Assembly (NCBI RefSeq): GCF_032452875.1
Contig: NC_083876.1
Location: 27,254,001-27,318,000, forward strand
Length of the DNA: 64,000 nt
DNA from: Bos javanicus
Taxonomy: Eukaryota > Chordata > Mammalia > Artiodactyla > Bovidae
Reading direction: 5' to 3'
Program-made: the position numbers and the translations under genes
The notes under the pieces: generated by a model
What the model saw: the letters and a program-made list of their open reading frames with translations, nothing else
Told to the model about the DNA's origin: nothing
Databases searched by the model: none
Shown here: piece by piece, positions 22,536 to 34,210 of the stretch
Layout: every line of letters starts with the position of its first letter
Numbering within the stretch: the first letter of the stretch is position 1

Positions 22536-23709
22536 TCCCTAATTTCCTAGTCTTCCCTGGTTTAGCCTTTTCTCTTTCCTACATTCGGACCAGTGGAGTC
22601 CAAGATTAATCAAAGGAGTTAAGCCCCAGATGTGAAGGCCACTTCACACATGCCTTCTATTATTAATATGACTTCTCTTCTGACTTTTTTCATCCTCACA
22701 TTAACTGAAAATGATAGTTAACATCCCTTGGAAGCCCCTATACATTTTGGTGGATCATTTTGTACAACTGCCATATTCTGCCATCTATTACAATTTCTCA
22801 TGTAAACGGCTTATCAATTTTTTACAAGCTTATCTTGTAAAGCATGTATCTTTGTATTTTTTAGGCAAAAGTGTTTTATTAACATGTTTTTAAAACTTCT
22901 GTAACTTTTGTGTTAGGCCATCCTTTATTGAAACTATTTCTTTTGGTTAATCATTTAATAAGCAGTCCAAATATAGTTTCCACTCTCCAAGCATGTTTGC
23001 TAACATTAAAAAGCATTCAGGTTAAAACACTTAGACATTTTATATATAGTCTATGCTCCTCCACACTGTTCTCTTAGTAGGGCATGCTTTTTCACACTTG
23101 TGAAGTACTGGCAAAAGGCCTGGGTCATTTGACTGCAAGCATCAAATACAAATAGACTGTGACAATCAAATACAAAAAAAGTAGTTTGGGGAGTTAGGCA
23201 CAAAGTATGAACCCTTTTTTATGAAATCAGTATACCTATGACTTGTGACTTTCTGGTTAAAGACCTGTTGTTTTAACAGATGATAAAAATACTTATCCAA
23301 GCAGCTATCAGTATGGTTACACAGACTCAGCCTTACTGTTTATGAGTCAAATATCCATGTTTAGATTTGGGTATTGCCCACACAGCACTGTACTCAGTCA
23401 AGTAAAAACTCAATGACACAATGTCATCATATATTAAAATAAGCACTTCCTTTTCCGTTACCTCTGGATTCTCAATTTCACAAACAGTTACTTTATGTTC
23501 TTGGTGTCTGCCCAAACTACCTTCTTTGTCTACTTATATTTACCTATAAAAATGCATACATATTGTTTTATATATGTTTTTGGTATATGTATTTTTGTAT
23601 GCATCTTTGAAACTACAGTTTAGCAGTTTACATATTCTTGTGAAATTTTCTATTTTTACTAAAACTTGTATACCATCCAAGCATACTGATAAAATATGGC
23701 TGTCATGAA

Positions 23710-23870
23710 TCTCTTTTTACTCTTGCATGTTATTATGATTCATCACATTTTACCGCTCCATTCACCAAAGGATGACATGCAGGGTGGACATTTCACTGTT
23801 ACAGACAATCCTGAAGTGAACATCCATGGCATAGGTTTGTGTATAATGTTTTCTTCGTGAAATTTTATTC
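23710..23870 (-). repeat. Possible old L1/HAL1 fragment
   Basis: CCATTCACCAAAGGATGACA and GAAGTGAACATCCATGGCAT resemble the reversed L1 ORF2-end words. Highly diverged. Confidence 0.35.
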
Positions 23871-24361
23871 AGTTTCAAATTTTTATTCAAGGGTCATTTT
23901 TTACAATAGTTCATGCTCTAAAGGGCAAAATATTCATTCAAGATAAACTGTGAAAATGAGAATACACCACTTAATGCTACCTATCATTATATAAAACTGA
24001 TGTTTAAAGGATTTAGCATCTGAAAATACATGTGGGGGAAAAATTAACTTTTTTCATTGAAAAAGGACTGTAAACTTAATAGTCACCTCAAAGAGAGCCT
24101 GACTGCATCTTCTATCACGTGATGATATGTAAATCATTTAGAACGCAAGACAAACATAACCTAACACTTGCCACAGTGGTATCTTCAAGATAAAATAACT
24201 TAATTTTTTTCTATGAATGACCTTCAGAGTAAAATAATGGGGTATCATTGAGTCAATAAGTCTCAAAGGTAATGGATTACACTTGGAAAGTAAGGCTTTC
24301 TTGCAAACTCCAGGTTTGGAAATTAATATCAGGAGGAAGTTGGTGAAAATAAACAGATAAT

Positions 24362-25056
24362 AAGCAGCTTAAAGGTCAACATTCAGAAAACGAAGATCTT
24401 GGCATCCGGTCCCATTACTTCATGGGAAATAGACGGGAAAACAGTGGAAACAGTGTCAGACTTTATTTTTCTGGGCTCCAAAATCACTGCAGATGGTGAC
24501 TGCAGCCATGAAATTAAAAGACACTTACTCCTTGGAAGGAAAGTTATGACCAACCTAGATGGCATATTCAAAAGCAGAGACATTACTTTGCCAACAAAGG
24601 TTCACCTAGTCAAGGCTATGGTTTTTCCTGTGGTCATGTATGGATGTGAGAGTTGGACTGTGAAGGCTGAGCACCGAAGAATTGATGCTTTTGAATTGTG
24701 GTGTTGGAGAAGACTCTTGAGAGTCCCTTGGACTGCTAGGAGATCCAACCAGTCCATTCTGAAGGAGATCAGCCCTGGGATTTCTTTGGAAGGAATGATG
24801 CTAAAGCTGAAACTCCAGTACTTTGGCCATCTCATGCAAAGAGTTGACTCATTGGAAAAGACTCTGATGCTGGGAGGGATTGGGGGCAGGAGGAGAAAGG
24901 GACGACAGAGGATGAGATGGCTGGATGGCATCACTGACTCAATGGACGTCTCAGTGAACTCCAGGAGTTGGTGATGGACAGGGAGGCCTGGCGTGCTGCG
25001 ATTCATGGGGTCGCAAAGAGTTGGACACGACTGAGCGACTGATCTGATCTGATCTG
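24362..25056 (+). mobile_element. BovB 3' fragment, fairly young
   Basis: 5'-truncated BovB ending in a (GATCT)n-type tail. A frame of 191 codons (24399-24974) is still open. It covers the segment after the polymerase core: GPITSWEIDGKTVETVSDFI, CESWTVKAEHRRIDAFELW, and the arginine-rich GRRRKGRQRMRWLDGITDS. Small deletions, including one near 24,947, break the end. The polymerase catalytic box is missing, so it is non-functional. Confidence 0.95.
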
Positions 25057-25622
25057 AAATCACTGTGGATGGTGACTGCAGCCATTAAATTAAAATACGC
25101 TTACACCTTGAAAGGAAAGCTATGACAAACGTAGACAGCATATTAAAAAATAAAGACATCACTTTGTGAACAAAAGTGTGTATAGTCAAAGCTATGGTTT
25201 TTCCAGTAGTCATGTACCAATGTGAGAATTGGACCATAAAGAAGGCTGAGTGCTGAAGAATTGATGCTTTTGATTTTTGGTGTTAGAGAAGACTCTTGAG
25301 AATCCCTTGGACAGCAGGGAGATCAAACCAATCAATCCTAGAGGGAATCAATCTGAAATATTCATTGGAAGGACTGATGCTGAAGCTCCAATACTTTGGC
25401 CACCTGATGAGGAGAGCTGACTCCCTGGAAAAGACCTTGATGCTGGGAAAGATTGAGGGTGAGAGGAGAAGGGGGTGAGTGAGGATGAGATGGTTAGATA
25501 GCATTATCGACTCAATGAACATGAATTTGAGCAAACTCTTGGAGAAAGTTAAGGAAAGGGGAGCCTAGCATGCTGCAATCCATCGGGTTGCGAAGAGTTG
25601 GACACCACTTAGAAACTGAACA
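25057..25622 (+). mobile_element. BovB 3' fragment, older
   Basis: A second, more diverged BovB piece starting abruptly at AATCACTGTGGATGGTGACT, immediately after the tail of the younger copy, same strand. It ends AAGAGTTGGACACCACTTAG. Confidence 0.93.
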
Positions 25623-25689
25623 ACAAACAAATGTTGCTAGATAAAAGCCTCACATTACTACTTGTTCCAGTGTGAGTGACTCTCCTATA

Positions 25690-25905
25690 ACTGAGCATTG
25701 GGATGAGCACTCCACTGGAATTAGAAAAGCTAGGTTCCAACCCCACCTGTGTCTCTTACAAATCACCTATATGCGGAAAGATATAAACTATTTGAGGCTC
25801 AGATTCCTCTTTAAAATGGACCTAACAGTACCCCTTCACAGAGCCGTTCTGTATGTTGAAATTAGGTGTGCAAGTTCTGTAAAGTTCAAAGCACTATACA
25901 GATTA
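25690..25905 (+). repeat. MIR SINE
   Basis: GAGCACTCCACTGGAATTAG, GGTTCCAACCCCACCTGTGT, CAGATTCCTCTTTAAAATGG and GTAAAGTTCAAAGCACTATA follow MIR order. Confidence 0.75.
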
Positions 25906-27239
25906 CTGAAATCGTTTTTACTGCCACATTTTAAATATGCATTAGAGCAATGTGGACTATAACCACCGCTCTGCCTGGTTGTCTGCTCACGCACCCCAAG
26001 CAGTCACAAGGATCTGGGAATGACATCGTCATGGGCCACTTTTGACTGTTTCACACTTTCTCCTTTAGAGACACAACTTCCACGTCCCTGTAACAAGCTA
26101 AATTATGTAAGCTTTATCTTCTTTCAGTCTTTTATTGAATGCCACTAAACCACTGCTTCCAGGGAGGCCAAGGCTAAAGTCATTCTGTTCCCCTAAATGA
26201 ACTGAACCAATGTGACCAAATCATTTTGGTCCACTTCATGGCTTCCCATTCAGTGTCTTAGTAGCACAAACTCCGAGTTTCTTCCCCAAAATTGCTAACG
26301 GAGAAGGAAAAGATGACTGGCTTGTTAATAAATAAATGGCCATTTATAACATCACACAATGCTGTTTCTGAATGGCATTTATGAGTTGCTATTAATAAAA
26401 AATTATTCTTTCTGAACTTGCATACAGCTGTCTTTGAAGTCACTAATAATCGTTTTAACACAAAGCTTCATTCCTTTTCTCCAAAAAGCTCTAAGCACCT
26501 GGGAGACATTATCTAATTAACCCTAATGCATGCAGAGAGGCTCTGATGGGGTGTTTCAGAAGACAGAAAGTGTCTATAAAGTTAACCATAACTATCATTA
26601 AAATATTATCTGTTCAAATGCATGTATAAAACACAAGTCTTTAGCCACAGGAATTCACTTCATTTAAATTGCTTGTAAAATAAAATGGATTTCTATTGAC
26701 AAGCATTATGTGCTATAAACTTAATCTGTTAAAACAGATTACTTCAAAGGCATATCCTTTATTTTGACTCACATGTATTTCTCTTTCTCCCTACAAAAAG
26801 GATAAAATTATAAATATTTTAAGACCTTAATCATCTCCAAAATTTCTAAAATGTCTTGCTGACTCATAGGTACAACTGATTTTACACAACCCTGGTCTTA
26901 ATTTTTAGAATTTGTGTCACTTGAAACACAACTTTTAGAAAAATAGGAAAAACTGAATTTTTTTTTTCCTGAAGTAGATTTAAGAATTGGGTTTAAGTGG
27001 ATGAATAGCCCTACCTAAACTGAGGAACAAAGATGACTACGAAAATAAATTTAGTTTGGCTTCTTTGTGTGAAGCACAAGGACACAGAGTGACCATAATT
27101 TAACTTAGTTAACCACATTGGCGGAAACAGGTCAGGCTAAAGAACACAAATGACTTTGCTTGTCAATCTCTTTGTCTGGTGGAGTTTTTCAAGGAAACTC
27201 ACTGAGCCCCAAGCCAGGCTGACCCATGTACCTCCGTAA
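25906..27239. other. Repeat-poor unique DNA
   Basis: No gene recognised. The minus-strand frame 26258-26461 is unsupported. A stretch at about 26,280-26,600 looks unique and well preserved in composition. Confidence 0.4.
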
Positions 27240-27345
27240 CGTAGTGAGTAGGGTGATAAAGATACTCACCAGCTCATCATGCAGCTAGAAGATGTGACCC
27301 AAGATCTTTAACCTCACTGAAGGCAAAATCATGTATCTTCCTTCT
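27240..27345 (+). repeat. Possible MIR fragment
   Basis: CAGCTAGAAGATGTGACCCA then TTTAACCTCACTGAAGG resembles the MIR core. Confidence 0.4.
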
Positions 27346-27378
27346 TCTGTAGACACCTACCTTAAGCAGTGCCCTGAT

Positions 27379-27593
27379 CATTGAAAAGTGAAAGTCACTC
27401 AGTCATATCTGACTCTTTGCAACTCCATGGACTGTAGCCCACCTGTCTCCTCTGTCCATGGAATTCTCCAGGCAAGAATATTGGGTGGCTAGCTGTTTCC
27501 TTCTCCAGGGGATCTCCCCAACCCAGGGATCAAACCTGGGTCTCCTGCAATGCAGGCAGATTCTTTAACCAACTGAGCTATCAGGGAAGCCTA
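27379..27593 (-). mobile_element. Bov-tA SINE
   Basis: Minus-strand copy from GAAAAGTGAAAGTCACTCAG to the reversed head CTGAGCTATCAGGGAAGCC. Short target duplication CCCTGAT at 27372-27378 and 27594-27600. Confidence 0.95.
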
Positions 27594-27600
27594 CCCTGAT

Positions 27601-28984
27601 GAGTTACACTAAGTGCAATCCCCCTGTTCTATGGTCCATTAGTAAACTGCCACCATGAATTTCTTTGGCAAGACTCATCATCTTTATAGCTACTCTGCTT
27701 CTATTTATAAATGGTCCAAAAATCTATATATTCAGTGAAATCAAGGATAGCACTTCACTCTTCAGTCCCAATATAGCACACTGTTAGGCATATTATTTAA
27801 TATATTCTGACTGAGGGATGGATGGAGGCTTTGATGGATAGATAAAGCAGCTACACTTACTGACTATATCCCCTAGGTCTTCTGAATCCCAATGGGGCTT
27901 TGAAATATCTGGGAGAGATCTGGAAGAATCAGAGAGAAGCAGTCATTAGAACCACTGAACCTCTCTTGCATTTTAGGGAATATATTGGGGAATATTCCCA
28001 TACATTGTTTTCAGTTGAGGATGCAGAAGGCCTTACTTTTTAGAATCATTTACTGTTCATTTTGTAACACCTGCTATATGCAAGAAACTATGGTGGGCCA
28101 TGTGTGAATTAGCATATGACTCAAATGAGCAATGTAAAAGTCCCTCCCTTTAATTTTAAACACAATTTTAAATTGGGACTTCTACAATTACGAAAATAAA
28201 ATATGAGAGTTGACTAAAAAACTGTCAAGGCCATGACAACTCAAAAGTCAATATTGAATATAATTAAGTGAGCTTTAAAGGTTTTGTCATCTTATAAATG
28301 GAACTAGGGCCTAAACAATAAGCACAATAAAAATACGTTTTCAAACAGATTCTACTTCTGCTCTTCAAGAACATTTGCTAAATTCATACTATAAGTCATG
28401 CTCAGTTCATTAAGTGTTTCAGCTTTTAACGATCAATAAAGTCCAGAATAGGGACCTACTATGATTGAGAGATACACTTAGGAAAATTACTCTAAGAGCA
28501 TTAAACAGTTTCCGTGTGTCTCTTAAAACACATTGTTTTTCCTTTGTTTATTTTCCTATTGACAGCTGAACTTTTCAATTCTTCATATCAAACACGAACA
28601 TAACTTTCAATTAATTGATAAACATCACAGAGACTCAAAAATATCCCCTACAATTTAGAGCCTAGAATGCATTTTATTCTCTTGCACATTTTCAAAAGTA
28701 ACTGTCAGTTTTGTGTAGATGCTGGCATATTTTCCCTACTAGAGGGAAAGACTGAGCAGTCAGAAAGGGAGGTTTACTGATGCTGTCTTAACAGTAGTCA
28801 GTGCAGAAAAGTCTTTCTGAAATATTTAAATCTTCCTCACTGTCTTTATATCAATTATACAGAAGCCTATTTAATTGTTTAATTGTGCACAAATCAGGTG
28901 ATCACCAAGCTCTGTCTTGCCTCTCTTCTAATTTACTACATTAATGGAACCCTTCTCAGTCACCCTAATAGCTTCTTCTCTCAT
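27601..28984. other. Unique DNA
   Basis: No gene recognised. Weak L2/MIR-like words near 27,750-27,830 and 28,040-28,100. The 28,300-28,870 stretch is unique. Confidence 0.4.
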
Positions 28985-29171
28985 CTAGAGGATTACTTTC
29001 AATGCTGTAACTCTAGCCCAGGTCTCTTTCTCTTCCCAACATAATTCTATCAGAATACATGGTCTCCAAGCAAAATTCTGACCACATTTTTTTTCCCCTA
29101 TTCAAAATCCTGCATTGGCTCCTCACTGAATACTGCAAAGTCCAAACTCCATGAGATTGTTTGTTGCCTGT
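28985..29171 (+). repeat. L2 LINE, 5' part of a split copy
   Basis: AAAATCCTGCATTGGCTCCT followed by GCAAAGTCCAAACTCCATGA matches the + strand L2 ORF2 3' region. It resumes after the BovB/Bov-tA insertion at about 29,790. Confidence 0.75.
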
Positions 29172-29640
29172 GTGCTCAGTTCAATTCACTCGCTCATTTA
29201 TGTCCGACTCTTTGCAACCCCCTGGACTCCAGCACTCCAGGCCTACCTCTCCATCACCAACTCCTGGAGTTCACTCAAACTTATGTCCACTGAGTCAGTG
29301 ATGCCATCCAACCATCTCATCCTCTGTCTTCCCCTTCTCCTACTGCCTTCAATCTTTCCCAGCATCAGGGTCTTTTCCAATGAGTCAGTTCTTTGCATCA
29401 GGGGGCCAAAGTATTGGAGTTTCAGCTTTACCATCAGTCCTTCCAGTGAACACCCAGGACTGATCTCCTTTAGGTTGGAGTGGTTGGATCTCCTTGCAGT
29501 CCAAGGGACTCTCAAGAGTCTTCTCCAACACCACAGTTCAAAAGCATCAATTCTTTGGTGCTCAGCTTTCTTTATAGTCCAACTCTCACATCCATACATG
29601 ACTACTGGAAAAACCATAGCTTTGACTAGACAGAACTTTA
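29172..29640 (-). mobile_element. BovB 3' fragment inserted in L2
   Basis: Minus-strand, 5'-truncated BovB. The true sense frame is on the minus strand (within 29243-29785) and includes GCESWTIKKAEHQRIDAFEL and the C-terminal arginine-rich part. The 218-codon plus-strand frame at 29151-29807 is only its antisense shadow. Confidence 0.95.
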
Positions 29641-29785
29641 TTAGCTCTTTGCAGCCTAACAACTGTAGCCCACCAGGCTCCACGGGATTTTCCAGGCAAG
29701 ACTGGAGTGGGTTGCCATTTCTCCTCCAGGGGATCTTCCCAACCCAGGTATCGAACTCGTATCTCCTACATACCTCCAATACCAT
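29641..29785 (-). mobile_element. Bov-tA SINE fragment
   Basis: TGTAGCCCACCAGGCTCCAC to GATCTTCCCAACCCAGGTAT in reverse. The tRNA-like head is partly lost. Confidence 0.85.
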
Positions 29786-29789
29786 GTCA

Positions 29790-30040
29790 TATAAAAGCCT
29801 CTATTAACCCGAGTCCAGGTGCTTTTGGGCATGACTACTATGCCTACTTTACCTTCCCAAATCGAGGTATTTCAACTGCTTCCAATTCCCATAAAACACA
29901 GGCTGCTATGTCTTTGCTTTTCTCATGCATTGTCCCCTCCTGGAATGTAACCTCCCACCCCATCCAACTAGCACGCACACACTCATCTTTATAAGAATCA
30001 ATTCCTCTTTTAAGGAGGGTCTCCTCATGAGCATATCAAG
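29790..30040 (+). repeat. L2 LINE, 3' part of the split copy
   Basis: CTATGTCTTTGCTTTTCTCA, GTCCCCTCCTGGAATGTAAC and CTTTTAAGGAGGGTCTCCTC match the L2 continuation after the inserted elements. Confidence 0.7.
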
Positions 30041-30606
30041 ATTAAATCAGCCACTCACACAGTCAATTTTTCATTCTATTTCTTCATCAAGATGCCAGAT
30101 AATACAAATGTTTTCATTCATCACACATCCTCCTTTCTCCCTTCAGTTTCACTTTCCTGCATCTCAGAAAATAACACCAAATCATACTATTTTTCCCTTC
30201 CCACCTCTATCTTTTTTCACATCCCTTCAATACTCCTCAGTGAATGTTATCATGCCATGAAGTAAAAGGGCTTATGGATGAAGTTGTAATGGAAGTTGGG
30301 CCTATCAGAATTCTAAAAATGTGTAAGGAGTGATGAAAAAAATCAATCAATTTTTCACTCAAAACTCAAGTCCTTAAACTGTAAATAATTTCTTCTTTCT
30401 GTAATATTTTGAATGACTATTCCAATATATTTTCCTGGATTTACAGATCTCACTTTGTCATAAATTGATTGAAAACATCATAAAGATTTTGTTTTCAGCT
30501 ACAGAAGTACACATAGGTTAATCTGAATATTTCACACATCTTTTCTGACATTTCTGCTGATGTTTTCCTAAGTTTCAGACATCTGTCTGTTCCTACCATA
30601 TAAATA
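30041..30606. other. Unique DNA
   Basis: No feature recognised. Confidence 0.4.
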
Positions 30607-30781
30607 TATTAGGTTGGTGCAAAAGTAATCATGGTTTTGCACTGTTGAACTTTGTCATTTAATATTGGAATATCATCTTAAATAAATGTGGTTATGTTAT
30701 ACATCATTTTAATGTGCATTTCTCACTTTATGTTTTATGCTAATCAATTACTTGCTATTTGTTTTATATTTATTTTAGACT

Positions 30782-31930
30782 ATGGAAATGATGTTAGACT
30801 ATAAGCAAAGTCAAGTGATTTTCTTACTTGAGTTCAAAATGGGTCATAACACAGCGGAGACAACTCACAACATCAACACATCTGGCCCAGGAACTGCTAA
30901 GGAATGTACAGGGCAGTGGTGGTTCAAGAAATTTTGCAAAGGAGATGAGAGCCTTGCAGATGAGGACAACAGTGGCCGTCCACCGGAAGGTGACAACAAC
31001 CAACTGAAAGCATCATTGAAGCCGATCCTCTTACAACTACATGAAAAGTTGACAAAGAACTCAACGTCGGCCATTCTATGGTCATTCAGCATTTGAAGCA
31101 AATTGGAAAGGTGAAAAAGCACAATAAGAGGGTGCCTCATGAGCTAACCGAAAATCTACAATAACTGTCATTTAGAAGGATCATCTTCCCTTATTCTAGG
31201 CAACCACAATGAACCATTTCTTGATCGGATTGTGATGTGCGATGAAAAGTGGATTGTATATGACAACTGATGACTACCAACTCAGTGGATCGACTGAGAA
31301 TAAGCTCCAAAGCCCTTCCCAAAGCCAAACCTGCACCAAAAAAACAGTCATGGTCACTACTTGGTGGTCTGCTGCCCATCTGATACACTATAGCTTTCTC
31401 AGTTCAGTTGCTCAGTTGTGTCTGGCTCTTTGCGACCCCATGGACCTCAGCACACCAGGCCTCCCTGTCCATCACCAACTCCTGAAGTTTACCCAAACTC
31501 ATGTCCATCGAGTTGGTAATGCCATCCAACCATCTCATAGCTCTCTGAATCCCAGCAAAACCATTACATCTGAGAAATGCGCTCAGCAAATCAATGAGAT
31601 GCACTGAAAACAGCAACACCTGCAGCCAGCACTGGTCAACAGAAAGGGTCCAATGATACTCAACCACACATCACACAACCCATACTTCAAAGGGTAAATG
31701 GACTGAGTTATGATGTTTTGCCTCACCCGCCATATTCACCTGACCTCTCACCAACTGACCACCACTTCAAGCATCTCAGCAACCTTTTACAGGGAAAATG
31801 CTTCCACAACCGGCAGGAGGCAGAAAATGTTTTTCAAGAGTTCGTCAAATCCCAAGGCACAGATTTTTATGCTATAGTAATATACAAACTTATTTCTCAT
31901 GGAAAAAATGTGTTGATTGTAATGGTTCCT
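30782..31930 (+). pseudogene. Mariner transposase, broken
   Basis: Remnant of a DD34D transposase, the enzyme that cuts and pastes the element between TA sites. The frame opens with MEMMLDYKQSQVIFLLEFKM (N-terminal helix-turn-helix region) and includes QWWFKKFCKGDESL and SGRP (linker). The first catalytic aspartate is kept at 31241-31243, in CDEKW. The second site, normally in a LLHDNARPH-type motif, is damaged: the aligned codon at 31665-31667 reads histidine. The third aspartate is kept at 31757-31759 after SPDLSPT. The spacing between the second and third is not a multiple of three, so a frameshift lies between them. Further stops and a BovB insertion at 31401-31541 end any function. The similarity to the transposase part of SETMAR is from family knowledge. 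Confidence 0.9.
31401..31541 (-). mobile_element. BovB 3' end fragment inside mariner
   Basis: Short minus-strand BovB (AGTTCAGTTGCTCAGTTGTG to GCCATCCAACCATCTCAT). The flanking words ATAGCTTTCTC and ATAGCTCTCTG look like a diverged target duplication within the transposase codons for HYSFL. Confidence 0.9.
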
Positions 31931-32018
31931 ATTTTGATTGATAAAGATGTGTTTGAGCCTAGTTATAATGATTTAAAATTCACTGTCCAAAATTGCAATT
32001 ACATTTGCACCAATCTAT

Positions 32019-32579
32019 TATCCTATGTATTCTTGTCTTCATAAATTAATGAAATTCATTATTTGTTCAGGAATTAATTAGTAGAGATCTATTGAATTGT
32101 ATATACATGTTTGTTTTTTTTTTTTTCTGCAAAGTAACAGTGAATTAAGTACCACAGAGTTTGAGACTGTCCCATTTTCTTTTCTATAATCAGTACAAAA
32201 TTAGAGATAATTTAAGGAAACATCAATTTTAGATATTTTCTTTAGTGAAAATCAATCATCTTGAATTTCAAGTTTTTAAAAATATGTTAATATTTTTTAA
32301 AAAACAATTTATTGTTGTCAAATCTTTAAAGTGTTTACAATCTAAGTAGTCATTAAACCTACACAAATCCACAAAATGTTTTGAACATCAATAGGAACTG
32401 AGGACTGGGCCAAGTCTCTAGTTGTATATGGGTGTATCATTTAGTTATCAAATATGCTACTTAGATATGCAACTTAGTATATTTAATATGACTTACAAAG
32501 AGATGAAAAACACAGATATTATTAAATACAATCTATTCTTTGATGATTTAGCAGATTCTTTAGGATCACACAGCACTTC
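32019..32579. other. Unique AT-rich DNA
   Basis: T run at about 32,116-32,128. No gene recognised. Confidence 0.4.
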
Positions 32580-32592
32580 ACAGACATCATTA

Positions 32593-32835
32593 ATGCTAAT
32601 GCTAAGTCACTTCAGTCGTGTCCGACTCTGTGCGACCCCAGAGACGGCAGCCCACCAGGCTTCCCCGTCCCTGGGATTCTCCAGGCAAGAACACTGGAGT
32701 GGGTTGCCATTTCCTTCTCCAATGCATGAAAGTGAAAAGTGAAAGTGAAGTCACTCAGTCGTGTTCGACTTTTAGTGACCCCATGGACTGCAGCCTTCCA
32801 GGCTCCTCCATCCATGGGATTTTCCAGGCAAGAGT
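32593..32835 (-). mobile_element. Bov-A2 SINE, 5' truncated
   Basis: Minus-strand copy lacking its first ~25 bases (stops at GGCAAGAGT). Perfect 13-bp target duplication ACAGACATCATTA at 32580-32592 and 32836-32848, so the truncation happened at insertion. Confidence 0.96.
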
Positions 32836-32848
32836 ACAGACATCATTA

Positions 32849-33764
32849 GGAGCATCAATTAACACTGAAATTCATTCATATGGTGAGGATGATAGAGACA
32901 GTGAAGATTTCAACCACATATTTTTCAATGTATGAGAAAACAAGCAATGCATAATATTAGGCAAAACTAGTAGAATACCCATCTGAATATCATTAAAACA
33001 TGTAAATTGTGTTTGTGTGCACATGGGAAAATAGAAAGAAAAATAGCACAAATGGTGTTAATTTCTGGACAATGAAAGTACAAGCTATAAAAGATATTTT
33101 CTCTAGCTCTGCAAAAGGAGCAATTGAAGAATCGGGTTTGCTTATGAAAATATGAGGTAAACATAAGGACAGTATAGGCCACAAAATTAATTTGATTCCT
33201 ACAGTTAGGGGAGTGTGGCTTGATATTCTTAATATTTAATATTCTTAAACTAAGGAAATATTCCCCTTTAAAAGCAAAAAAAAAAAAAAAGCATGTATAA
33301 ATCACAGACAGATGGTAAAGAAGTGCTCCAATGGGGCAGAAAGGTCAGAAGAGGACACTGGAATCTGAGACAAACCATGTCAGAAAGTCTGATGTCCAGT
33401 CCTACAAAGATATCAAGGGTGCACAAGACTAAAGTAATATAATTGATAACTGATATTCACGGCCATATCACTGAGAGTGCTTAACCACACAGCACAAAGT
33501 CAAGAGCAGCTACTTTTTGATTCACAGGTCTGGGATCCTGAGATCTGGGAGAAGGGTTCTGGGGGGCTACCAAAGTGAGAAGTAACACCCCTTCCTAGGA
33601 AGACCACTGCTTTGATCCTTTATATAGCAATACGGTAAATTTAGCTGGGTGCTAACAGACAGACTAACCATTCTCTCTTTACCTTTGTTGAATCCAGTGC
33701 CAAGAATTAGCCAGATAATTTACACACTGGGCTTGCTCTCTGCTTAAGGAAGGAATTGGTCACC
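32849..33764. other. Unique DNA
   Basis: Poly-A run at 33,278-33,292. The minus-strand frame 32967-33305 is unsupported. Confidence 0.4.
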
Positions 33765-33843
33765 TGTAGCGGATTCATTTCGATATTTGGCAAAACTAAT
33801 ACAATATTGTAAAGTTTAAAAATAAAATAAAATTAAAAAAAAA
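33765..33843 (+). mobile_element. L1 3' terminal stub with poly-A
   Basis: TGTAGCGGATTCATTTCGAT, TTGGCAAAACTAATACAATA, then an A-rich tail: the last ~80 bases of a bovine-type L1. Confidence 0.9.
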
Positions 33844-33920
33844 TATCTTGGGTACCAGAGCTAATATCATTCACTGAGTCTTTAAGAGTGGATGACAAAC
33901 TGGGTGTCTGTAATTACAGC

Positions 33921-34199
33921 TGCTGCTGCTGCTGCTGCTAAGTCACTTCAGTCATGTCCGACTCTATGCGACCCCATAGACGGCAGCACACCAGACTTCC
34001 CCATCCCTGGGATTCTCCAGGCAAGAACCCTGGAGTGGGTTGCCATTTCCTTCTTCAATGCATGAAAGTGAAAAGTGAAAGTGAAGTCGCTCAGTCGTGT
34101 CCAACTCTAGTGACCCCACGGACTGCAGCCTACCAGGCTCCTCCATCCATGCAATTTTCCAGGCAGGAGTACTGGAGTGGGGTGCTATTGCCTTCTCCG
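33921..34199 (-). mobile_element. Bov-A2 SINE
   Basis: Complete minus-strand copy. Target duplication GTAATTACAGC at 33910-33920 and 34200-34210. Confidence 0.97.
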
Positions 34200-34210
34200 G
34201 TAATTACAGC

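Larger units (their letters stand above)
22023..24361. other. Unique DNA with one possible L1-like relic
   Basis: No gene recognised. The small frames 22361-22609 (+) and 23333-23515 (-) are unsupported. See separate entries for the pyrimidine tract and the weak L1-like piece. Confidence 0.4.
30609..32018 (+). mobile_element. Mariner DNA transposon (Hsmar1-like), split by BovB
   Basis: Complete-ended Tc1/mariner element about 1.4 kb long, including a 141-bp BovB insertion. The left inverted end starts TTAGGTTGGTGCAAAAGTAA at 30609. The right end, read in reverse, starts ATAGATTGGTGCAAATGTAA at 32018. TA dinucleotides flank both sides (30607-30608 and 32019-32020), as expected for mariner target-site duplication. 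The terminal word GGTTGGTGCAAAAGTAAT is typical of the mariner group that includes human Hsmar1 and ruminant relatives. Confidence 0.95.

Noticed and set aside
22436..22570. Pyrimidine tract ending TTTCCTAG as a splice acceptor
   Set aside because: No donor or open exon follows; the tract looks like simple low-complexity DNA.
29151..29807. 218-codon open frame on the + strand
   Set aside because: It is antisense to a minus-strand BovB and runs into an antisense Bov-tA; not a gene.
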